Shown piece after piece: positions 34,816 through 46,800 of a stretch of DNA of 64,000 bases; position 1 is the stretch's first letter, and the number at the start of each line of letters is the position of its first letter. Origin of the DNA: Nilaparvata lugens (taxonomy: Eukaryota > Arthropoda > Insecta > Hemiptera > Delphacidae). A program made the position numbers and the translations under genes. The notes beneath the pieces were generated by a model. It searched no databases. It was not told where the DNA came from and saw nothing but the letters and a program-made list of their open reading frames with translations. Where the stretch lies: assembly GCF_014356525.2 (NCBI RefSeq), contig NC_052517.1, positions 7,087,500 through 7,151,499 on the forward strand, given 5' to 3'.

Positions 34816-34880
34816 GGGAGCGAGATATGCCACTGCTCCCGTCCTCACTTATCTGGACTCTCACTGCGAGTGTGCCGAAG
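34816..34880 (+). CDS. pgant: GALNT exon E1 (partial, truncated by gap): metal-binding DSH
   Basis: Read from 34817 the 21 codons contain the string [13 protein letters not shown], and a final G at 34880 completes a glycine with the GT opening the next exon. LDSHCE..GWLEPLL is the canonical GT27 segment; the D and H of DSH (codons at 34856 and 34862) co-ordinate the metal ion that holds UDP-GalNAc. The donor GTGAGT at 34881 is near consensus. The exon start is lost in the run of N, so its true length is unknown. The reading frame is not the one that gives the longest open frame here; homology and phase fix it. Confidence 0.9.
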
Positions 34881-37800
34881 GTGAGTGGTTCGGAAGTCAC
34901 CTAAAATTTTAGATTCATCTATTTTCTAGCCATCAACCAGGTCCGGGACTGAAGGTATTGGAAAAGATGTCCTTAACAAGAGGATCTATCTGTTTTTTGG
35001 ATCTTAGAAAAGCTTTTGACAACTATACTGATCTTGAGAAACTAATTGCGAATGTACCAAAGGTGAGTAGTTCGGAACTCACCTAAAATTGTAGATTCTT
35101 CTGTTTTCTAGCAATCTGGGACTGAAGGTCTTTGGAAAGAGAATCTATTTATTTTTGGATCTCAGAAAAGCTTTTGACAACTATACTGATCTTGAGAAAC
35201 TAATTGCAAATTTGCCGAAGGTGAGTGGTTCGGAACTCACCTAAAATAGTAGATTCATCTGTTTTCTAGTCATCTGGGACTGAAGGTCTTTGGAAAGATG
35301 TCCTCAGCAAGAGAATCTATTTGTTTTTGGATCTCAGAAAAGCTTTTGACAACTATACTGATCTTAAGAAACTAATTGTGAATGTGCCAAAGGTGAGTGG
35401 TTCGGAACTCACCTAAAATAGTAGATACATCTGTTTCAAAGCCATCAACCAGGTCTGGGGCTGAAGGTATTGGAAAAGATGTCCTCAGCAAGAGAATCTA
35501 TTCGTTTTTGGATCTCAGAAAAGCTTTTGACAACTATACTGATCTTGAGAAACTAATAATTGTGAATGTGCCAAAGGAGAGTGGTTCGGAACTCACCTAA
35601 AATAGTAGATACATCTGTTTCAAAGCCATCAACCAGGTCTGGGACTGAAGGTCTTCGGAAAGATGTCCTCATCAAGAGAATCTATTAGATTTTGGATCTT
35701 GGAAAATCTTCTTTGTCATATTCATTCAATTTCAGCTGTTTTCCATGCATGAAATCAATCCGGTAAACAGCTGTTTGCAGAGCAAATAAACATTCTCATT
35801 CTCTAATAAGATTCTCATTACAGCATACTCTACTGTAATGAAACCATAATATGTTTTCTTTACAGTCGAGTATGTTCCCTAGTTCCGAAATAGGAACACC
35901 AAAACTGCTACAAAAAACCACCTTCAGTGCTCCAGGTGGAAGTTTTGTCAACTTCCTCAAAATTCCTGATTCGAAACTTGTAAACTAGGTTATGTTTATA
36001 GAATGCATGTAGTAACTTCAGCACAAGCAGGTGATGTTTCTATTTCTCAATTATTCATTTTTAGATTATTATGACAAAAAATAGTGTACGTTACTTGGAC
36101 GTGAATGTCTTTTGCAGTGCTCGAATTAAATTCTAGTCTCGGCTGACGCCTCGACTAGGAACATTATTCTCGCCTGCAAAAGGTCCCTTCCCGTCCTTGT
36201 TACGTAAGATACTATTCAAATTCAAATTCTTCATTTGCCATAATACAATACAATTTTTCAAAACAAAAACACCATTAAAAACCTAATTTAAACATTAACA
36301 TGAAATAAATAAATAATTCTTCTCAAAATTAGCTTATATGCTATTGACAACACTCATCTAACTGATCTTAAACGTGATTTTGATAGTAATTGTTGAGAAT
36401 TTCATAGAAGGTTTTTTTCATGCACACACATTGATCAATATAGCATTTTATAGACAATTTTCTCAATTCTCTCAATTTATCTCAAAAAAGTATTTTACCA
36501 AAGTTGTTGATCATCTCATTACTATTAAAGATCATTTCGACAGTTGTTTCAATAGGTGTGTATTGTCAAAAGCTTTCCCGAGGTCCATGAACTGATCAAT
36601 TGACGGAGTATCGTCTGAAACTCTTCTTAGATTGAAGAATTTTGTCAAAAGCTTATGTAAGATCAAAGTGTTCTCAAAAGCCTTTACAAGGTCAATGAAA
36701 ATGAATGTTGTCAAAATGCTGTATTAGGCTACACCTGCTCTAGAACATGGGTTCCTCATAGTTGAGTAGATTAATTCCCGAAAAAATGCAATCTATTTAT
36801 ATTTGTAGTAAATGCCATATATTGTATTTTTGAATATTGTGTACATTCTATTGATTATATTGCTTATTTGTATATTAATCGAAATAAAAATTATTATAAT
36901 TATTGAAAGCTAATTTTAGATTAATGAAACGAGTGTTATCAAAAGCTTTTTTGAGGTCAATAAAATACTCAAAAATGAAACTTTTTTGCACATCAAAGTC
37001 AGTTATTCTTCCAATAATTCCACTTCATAATTTATTTTCAATTTTCATTCTTCTCTTTTCTCGATAATTTCTCTTCTTCCAATTGAGAGAATTTCCAATT
37101 TTAATTGTTCTTTTTCCAATTTATTTCTTATTTGCCAAGTTTTATATTTGTCTTTCTCAATTGATTTTCAATTAGCTGACGTTGCAAATGTTTGCAGGTT
37201 GGCTGGAGCCGCTTCTGGACCGAATAGCTCGAGATCCGACCACTGTGGTCTGTCCGGTTATTGACGTCATAGACGACAACACGCTTGAGTATCACTGGAG
37301 AGATTCCGGCGGTGTTAACGTCGGCGGTTTCGACTGGAATCTTCAGGTCAGTTTGGCACAAAATTGACTGAAATTTATTAAGGCTGTGCAAAGGCTAAAA
37401 ATAAACTTTCTACTCGAGATATTTTTCAAAGTTTTTTGATTTGTATATCATCAAGCTATCAAAATTAAAAAGTTTTCTTAGAAAAACATTTTTTTTTCTG
37501 ATCATTAATTTTTGAGATATGAGCGACTGATGTTTGAATTTTTGGGACAGAACATTTCAAATTCGGTACGATATAAATCCATGAGATTTAGAGGATATAT
37601 TCTTCATGGTTGTTGATCTAGTAAAACCAAATTTTTTTTTAAAATATTAATTTTTAAGATAGTTATTCAATTTACTAAAAATAACCAAAAATAACTTTTA
37701 ATTCAGTAATTTTTGGTAAATTGGTTAACTTTTACAAAAATTGATATTTTCAGAATTTTTTTGTTTTACTAGATCAACAATACCATGGAGAATCCATCCT

Positions 37801-40800
37801 CTAAATCTCATGGATTTATCTCTTACCGAATTTGAAATGTTCTGTCCCAAAAATTGAAACTTCAGTCGCTCATATCTCGAAAAGTAATGATCGGAAAAAA
37901 AATGTTTTCCTGAGAAAACTTTTTCATTTTGATAGCTTGATGATATACGAATCGAAATCTTTGAAAAATATCACGAGTAGAAAGTTTATTTTTAGCCTTT
38001 GCAGTTTTCACAGCCTTAGATGGAGGACATACTTTAAGGTGAACATTTTTACTGATTTTGAAATCTGCAACTTGTAATTATAATTATGTGAATCAATAGA
38101 ACTGTATAGTTTTCTCTAAAGTCAGTGACAGACACATCGATTTTTTTCGTACAATATTCTACTAGTAGTTCTGTGAACAGTAGACCTCGCGCTCAGTAAG
38201 TTACATTGACCTGTTGTTATGTTTTCTCAAAAATTTATAAATAATTTGTCAATTTAAAATGTCTAGGAAAAATCCTAAATAAATATAGAGCTTTCTGTCC
38301 TATCGTACCATGACGTGTCGTCCCGGAATGTGAGTGTGAGCGCTGTTATCAGGTCTGGCTGCAACTGTCTACAACGATGATGGAAAGATACATTTTCAAG
38401 ATGTTTGATGTTTTTGAACAGGTAGTATTATAGTCAACTGTCTACAACTAACGTTGATGGAAAGATACATTTTCAAGATGTTCGATGTTTTTGAATGGGT
38501 AGTATTATAGTCCACTAGACAGGTGATTTATAATGAATAATTCTATAGTCAGATTTTTACGGTAATATTGGCGTATGAAGGAGGCTCCTTTTTCCTTTTA
38601 TATTATCCTTGAAATGAAAAATTTCCAAAAACCTTGTATATAGGTCGACGCGCAATTTAAAAAGGAACATACCTGTCAAATTTCATGGAAATCTATTACC
38701 GCGTTTCGCCGTAAATGCGCAACATATAAACATTTAAGCATTTAAACATTAAGAGAAATGCCAAACCGTCGACTTGAATCTTAGACCTCACTTCGCTCGG
38801 TCAATCAATTCCATTAGATCAAATAGATTATGTTTGTCGAGGTCCAATTAATCTGATAGAATTCGTAAGGACGGCAAAATATTGTACAAACAAAAATCGA
38901 TGTGTGTAACTGACTTTAAGCTGAGTTTCCGTTAGTGCGAAAATGCCATCGTCGACCACGACATGGTGAGAATCTTAGACTGGGTAGATTTCAATTTGTC
39001 TAAATAACCTAAAAGATTATGTTCAATTATGTTTTAATGGGGGAGGTTGAATTCATACTTTCAAATGGCAATATGTTGATGTTATTATAAATGTTTGATT
39101 CTTGAATAATAATCACAAACGATGAATAGTTATTTGATCAGCTGTTTTAGCACACTTGAAATTTGGACAATATGAATGTCAACAATGCTTGTCGTCGTCG
39201 ACTGCGGAGATTTACGCACAAACAAAAATTCACATTTAGAGCCGAGTATGTTTCCTAGTTCCGAAATAGGAACAGCAAAACTGCTACAAAAAAAAACACC
39301 TTAAGTGCTCCAGGTGGAAGTTTTGTCAACTTCCGCAAAATTCCTGATTCGGAATTTGTGAACTATAGTGAGGTCCATGTTATAAAGGCAGTGTGTGATT
39401 TACAATGGTGTTGCTATCCTTGTCTATCGTTCAACAAAGCATATTGCATTATCTCTTTCACGCATTGCGATGTTGCCACATCGTTTATCAACAATGTAGA
39501 AATTCAACTAATTGACATAATATTTTATCTCAATCATGAAAATTTATTATTACATCTTTAAAAAATATATTTTTTTGAAAAATAAAATATGATTAACTAT
39601 TTTCAACAATAATGAACAGTTAAATTGATCAGATATAGCAGTATCAGCTGTTTGGGTGGCAAGGCTGAGATCTGGCAACTCTTCTCTCCTATCTTCCTAC
39701 ACAAACATTATAACATGGACCTCACTATAGTTTATGTTTATAGAATGCATTTAGTAATCTCAGCACAAGCAGGTAATGTTTTATATTTCTCAATTATTCT
39801 TTTCTTGATTATTATGACAAAAAATAGTGTACATTACTTGGACGTGAATGTCTTTTGCAGTGCTCGGATGAAATTCTAGTCTCGGCTAACGCCTCGACTA
39901 GAAACATCATTCTCGCCTGCAAAAGGCCCCTTCCCGTCCTTGTGACGTAAGATACTATCATAGAGAAACAATAGCATAAGTAGATATCCCATGGTATAGG
40001 GCGTTTATGTCGTAACTTTTACTGTTATCTCAAGATGATTACTGTCGATTGTTGTTGATTTTTACTGTTATGACCGGGTAAGAGTGTATGAACAGCACAA
40101 TATTGATTGATTGATTGATTGAGTACTTTATTTATGTAGATTACAATATATACTGGCTTATACACTTATATACAATAGCTTACAATACAGCAAAATTATA
40201 GATGAATTTACATAATATAGACTAAGAAAATAATTATTGAACTGTATATGATATGAAAAAGTAATTTGTAATATAATAACTATAGATATTATATTGTTAT
40301 GCATCTACATAAATTGGCGGAGCTTTGGACATATTAATGTCCATTCTTCGGAAAGAATATTAAAAATATCCTCCCCACTAACTCTCTACCAAATATGAGA
40401 GACTACCAGCATCATAAAGCTTCACGGTAAAAAATTGCGTGGACTATTGGCTTGGGATAACAGTAAAAGTTGCGACATAAACGCCCTATACCATGGCATA
40501 TCTACTTATGCTATTGTTTCTCTATGATACTATTTCCTAGATCATTCAAGCCCAACACCATAACTTATAACGTTTCCTGGGTAAACTTGGATCAATCTTC
40601 ATCAGATTTATGCTGAATTATTTCCTTTTTGTAATCTTATTAATTCAATAATTTAATTTGTTTACAGTTCAACTGGCACGCAGTCCCAGATCGTGAGAAG
40701 AAACGTCACCAGAACTCGGCCGAACCCGTGTTCAGCCCCACAATGGCCGGGGGACTGTTTAGCATTGATAAGCAGTTCTTTGAGAAACTGGGAACCTACG

Positions 40801-43800
40801 ACAGCGGATTTGATATTTGGGGTGGTGAGAATTTGGAACTTTCCTTCAAGACGTGGATGTGTGGAGGCACCCTTGAGATAGTCCCTTGCTCACATGTGGG
40901 ACATATATTCCGCAAAAGGTAATTCCTCTAATTTTATAATAATTTTCAAGAACAAAAGTCTAAATTACTGTAATAGTAATTATTTAGAATATCCAATGAA
41001 ACCTACAGTGAGGTCCACGTTATAATGGCAGTCGAGAAAGATAGCAGAACAACGTTGCCGAACCTCTGTCTTGTCAATGCTTTCTATAGATGGTAGCTGA
41101 TACAGGTTTATTGATGTAATATTAAGGCTGAGCGAAGGCTAAAAATAAACTTTCTACTCGTGATATTTTTCAAAGTTCTTCGATTTGTAGGCTATATCAT
41201 CAAGCTATCAAAATGAAAAAGTTTTCTCGGGAAAACATTTTTTTCCGATCATTACTTTTTGAGATATGAGCGCCTAAAGTTTAAATTTTTGGGACAGAAC
41301 ATTTCAAATTCGGTAAGAGTTTAATCCATGAGATACAGATGATAAATTCTTCACGATATTGTTGACTGAATAGAACAAAAATCTTTTGAAAATATCATTT
41401 TTTTAGAAAGTTATTCAATTACCCAAAAATGACCAAAAATAACTCAACTAAAAGTTATTTTTGGTCATTTGTAATAAATTGAATAACTTTCTCAGAAATC
41501 GATATAACTTTATCAGAAAATATTTGTTCTATTTAATCAAAATTACCATGAAGAATAATTCATCCTCTTATCTCTTACCAAATTTGGAATGTTCTGTCCC
41601 AAAAATTTAAACTTTAGGCGCTTATATCTCAAAAAGTAATGATCGGAAAAAAAATGTTTTCCTGAGAAAACTTTTTAATTTTGATAGCTTGATAATATAA
41701 AAATCGAAAAACTTTGAAAAATATCACCAGTAGAAAGTTTATTTTCAACCTTAACGGTTCATTCTCATTTAAGATAGTCCCTTGCTCTCATGTAGGACAT
41801 ATATTCCGCAAAAGGAATTCCTCTAATTTTATAATAAATGACAAAAGTCTAAATTACTGTAATAATAACTATTTCAAATATCGAATAAAACCTACAGTGA
41901 GGTCTACGTTATAATGAAGAAAGAAAGATAAGTCGATGTAAGTCACAAAAAAGAAAAACATTGTATACGTTTTGGGAACATGGTAAATTGTCCCAAGTGG
42001 AAAATTGTGACTATAGTGAGGTCCACGTTATAATGGCAGTAAAGAAAGATAGCAGAACAACGTTGCCGATCCTCTGTCTTGTCAATGCCTTCTATAGACG
42101 GTAGCTGATACAGGTTTATTGATGTAATATTAACTGTTCATTCTCGCTCAAAATAATCAATTATGCTTTATCAAGCAAGAAATTATATTTTACAATGCAT
42201 TTTCGTAGATAGATGAAATTTTTTGTTAATATATATTTCGCAGTACTTGCATAGATCGGTTAAGCTTGTTGACATTTCAATAATAGTGACACTAAACCCC
42301 TCCCCCCCACTGAGAATGAAACTACATTTCTTTATAGTCACAATTTTTTTTTAATTAATTAATTATTGATTCTACATTATTAAAAGACGATCCAGCAACA
42401 GAGCAAAGCGAGAAAGAGATAGTGCTATCTGCTTTGTTTAATGATAAACAAGGATAGCAATACCATTGCTAATCAAACACTGCCATTATAACAAAGACCT
42501 CACTATATATGAATAGAACTGATGACTTCTATTGACCTTAATATGGACCAAAGAGCTAAATATCAGAAGAAAATTTGAAGAATGAAACAGTATATAATGA
42601 GAATCACGTTATCATGTCAAAATATGGAAATGGAAAATATGGAATATCAGAAGGAAATTTGAAGAATGAAACAGTATATAATGAGAATCACGTTATCATG
42701 TCAAAATATGGAAACATGTGGAAATAATAGGACGACATAGATGCCAGATTTCGTTTTCCACCACCTTCTATAGTAGATGGCTGTGATTCAGGTCATCCCA
42801 TTATATCAGATTTGATATAACTTGTTAATAATGATCAAGTCATTCTCAAATATACTATATTCACCAATAAATTATATATTTTGTTGATTTAGTGATGAAT
42901 TTATTGTAACAGAGTCTGAATAAAATTGGATAAAATAAATTTATATCACTTTCACAAGTTACTGACAAATATCGAGGACTCTGTAATAAAACAATTACCC
43001 AATAACATAATAAAACTAAACGCATGTTAAGTAGATTAATATCGGGGACCGAGCTTCACTCTGGAGTACAAAAGCATAAAAAATTTATTACAGAAGAAGA
43101 AATTATAATAACATTCATACAGAAATGTTCTATCTAATCACAGTAAATTGAGATTAATTTCCAAAGGAATGCAAAAATTTTCCTCACAAAGGCCCAGTTG
43201 CACAAAAGCCGGTTGAATTTTAATCCTGATTAACTTCACGTAAACCAAATTAGAAAAGACCATTTCAAAAAGATGGATCTACTGGAATTAATCAGGATTG
43301 AAAATAACCCGGCTTTTTTGCAACCGGCACTAAGTACCTGATTGAATGATTACAAAAGTTCAACAGCTGAGTCATAATTTCGACACAGTCCCACACACAT
43401 GAACTCGCTCACTCACTTCCATCACCAACGGACGGCGAAATAATTATTATCATCTGTTTTTCCAAGGATGAATGATAATTAGGTCCTTCAGCGAATTTCC
43501 CAGGGATGAGACCTAGTAGTGCAATCGAATCTTTATATTATAAACCTACTATGTTCTGAATTTCGTGAGAATCGTTTTCGAGATCCGGTGAAATACAAAC
43601 ATACAAACATATAAACATCCAAACATATAAACAGAAGTTGCTCGTTTAACAGTATATGATTACAACTACTGACATAAGTTACTAATTTTATACAATTTTT
43701 TTTCAAATCAAATTCATTTCCAATACTCACAGAAAAACACTCACATAAATATGTGTGACAACAACAGATAAATGTAAAGGAAATAACTAAATATAAAGCA

Positions 43801-46800
43801 TAATGAGTAATCAATAAAATGTTTCTCTAGACATTCATATTAATTCATTCATATTTTTCAAGGTCGCCATACAAATGGAGGTCAGGAGTTAATGTACTGA
43901 AAAGGAACTCTATTAGGTTGGCAGAAGTGTGGATGGATGAGTATGCGAAATATTACTACCAGAGAGTCGGCAATGATTTGGTAAGTTGGATTTTATTTTA
44001 AAAATAGCTCAATAAAATACTTGCCTACTTTTCTATTTATTTATCATATTGTTCACAAATACTTGAGATGAGGAAAGGCACAACAGGCTCATGCCCAAAA
44101 CTGTTCCATTTCCAATTTATACTAGTAGTTCTGTGAACAGTAGACCTCTAGACCTTGCGCTCAGTAAGTTACATTGACCTGTTGTTATGTTTTCTCAAAA
44201 ATTAATAAATAATTATTTATCAATTTAAAACCCCTAGAAAAATTCCTAAATAAACATAGAGCTTTCTGTCCTATCGTACCGTGACGTGTCGTCCCGGAAT
44301 GTGAACAAGATGTTCTATGTTTTTGAACAGGTAGTATTATAGTCCACTTAACAGCTGATTTATTATGAATACCTAATTCTATAGTCTGATTTTTACTCTA
44401 ATATTGGCGTATGAAGGAGGCTCCTTTTTCATTTTATTTATCCTTGAAATGCAAAATTTCAAAAACCTTGTATATACGTCGACGCGCAATTTAAAAGGAA
44501 CATACCTGTCAAATTTCATGAAAATCTATTACCGCGTTTCGCCGTAAATGCGCAACATATAAACATTAAGAGAAATGCCAAACCGTCGACTTGAATCTTA
44601 GACCTCACTTCGCTCGGTCAACTACTGTATACTGTCCAAATCAAAATGTTGGTTATGTCACTTTCACTTTTCAAAATACAATTTACGCTCTTCAATACTC
44701 AGATAAATTTGTAATTATATCAACAAATAAATAAACGAGTAAATTTTGAATCTAATAGGTACTATTAGAGTCTAAAATAAAAATTCTAGAACAGTAACTT
44801 GGTAATTATTCAAAAAGTATAAATTTTGAATGAAACTAGAAATTCTTGAGCTAAAAACTTCACACTTTAAAGAAAATTGTAATTTTTCTATTCAAAATTT
44901 TGTTGTAGAACTAACTTTTGTGACTAAATTTACAGAACTGTACACTTTACAGAAAACTGTTAAGTAAAAACTGTTATTTTTCTACTCAAATTTTTGAAAA
45001 TTTGTTGTAGAACTAACTTTTGTGACAAAATTGTGTTCGAATGATTATAGTAATATTTTCTTATAAAGTTTTTTTTAGTATTTATTAAGTAGACTATTAT
45101 TACAGCATTTTTTAAAAAAGTATTTTATTAGGGCTACTGAAACCTACTAAACTCTCTTTTCAGTCTTTTACCTCATCGAATGTCTTATGTTTTCTAGGGA
45201 GAATATGGGGATGTGTCATCCCGAAAAGAATTGAGAAGAAAATTGGGATGCAAATCTTTCAAATGGTATTTGGACAACATTTATCCGGAATTATTTGTAC
45301 CTGGAGAGGCTGTCGCGTCAGGAGAGGTCAGAGTATTGTTTATTATCTTAATTAGGTTTAAAAAATTACCAAATTTATTGAAATTACCGAATTTATCATT
45401 CAAATTGAGAGTGCGATCTCAGTAGGCAACAAATCTACAACAACAGTAAAAACCAATCCTAAATAAATTGAAACATTGTCAAATTTGTTGTTTTAAATCA
45501 ATTTAATGCAGATACTGAAATCCATTAAATTATGTGAGGCTGTTCTAGATAATGTGAGCTAGTTGAATACAGTTATATTCATTCACAAAAGTAAATGATT
45601 TAGAAATAAAGTCGTCGAAAATTCTATGTTTTTGACATCAACTTATTAGTCCGGACGCAAATGTCATTCCGAGGTCATTTTTGAGTAACAGCCGTGGAAG
45701 ATGTCTCAATTTCTTCGTTAGGTCTAGCATGATAAGGATCGTGATGATGATAAGTCGAAATCACAGGCAAACACCTCGGAAACAAGATGGCCGCCAAAAG
45801 CCTATCTTTTTTAAAATAGAGACTTGCAATGGTCTCAATCTCTTTGTTACAACAAGACGAATAAGAATATTGATGATGGAGATAACGAAAATATTCGCAA
45901 GTCTCTTCTATCTTAAAGTAGTCTTGAAAAATAGATTTTAAAGTTCTAGCTTGTTACCTCTTGCATTTGGAAAAATGCATGAGAAATCATGCAGGGTTTT
46001 CTTTGTAGGGCGCTGGAGAACTCATTTTTTGACGTACAGTTCATGAAGATATATCGTTCCAAAGTTGAAAAAACGCTCTAAATTTCATAGATTTAAAATT
46101 TATCTGTATCTCTTGCCCAAAAAAGTTATAATGGAATGAAATTTGAACAAATGTAGAAAAAAGTTTTTTTGGGCTTTTGAAGGTTATAACTGAAACAATA
46201 TGCGTTTTAGAGGAAAATTTATGAAACAAAAATTGTAGAGGAAGATTTTAAAAATATTTTCGTCTAAAAAATGGATGAATATCTTGAATGGTTATTGAAA
46301 TACAAGCGATATAGCAAAACTCTGAAAAATTTGGCGGCCATTTTGTTTCCGAGGTATTTGCCTGTGATTTTGACTTATCATCATCACGATCCTTATTATG
46401 CTAGACCTAACGAAGAAATTGAGACATCTTCCACGGCTGTTACTCAAAACTGACCACGGAGTGCCATATTCATGACATTTGCGCCCGGACTATGATATAA
46501 ACTTCACAAACTCTGATCACATATTTTATCTTGCTCAATATTTTTGGAGGAATTATTGATTTTTTTAAATGAGTCTCACCAATATTCTTGAAAGTGTTCC
46601 TGATGAGTAATATTGTCTGATGTTTTTGAACTGAGTAGTTGATAAATTATATTCTATTTTTGTATGAATCTCCTCTCATTCTCCATGTAGTAAAAAAATT
46701 TGGACATTTATCATGATATAACTTTTCTTCCTGGCCCTGGATGCAACTTTAAATGCATGATCTTTCTTACAATATAATGAGATTATATTTCTTCCCTACT

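Noticed and set aside
37347..37367. Read-through of exon E2 into VSLAQN
   Set aside because: The donor GTCAGT at 37347 and exact phase match to E3 show these residues are intronic.
41714..41914. Extra GALNT exon containing [13 protein letters not shown]
   Set aside because: It is a partial duplicate of the E3 end with no acceptor of its own and a lost donor; recorded as a duplication instead.
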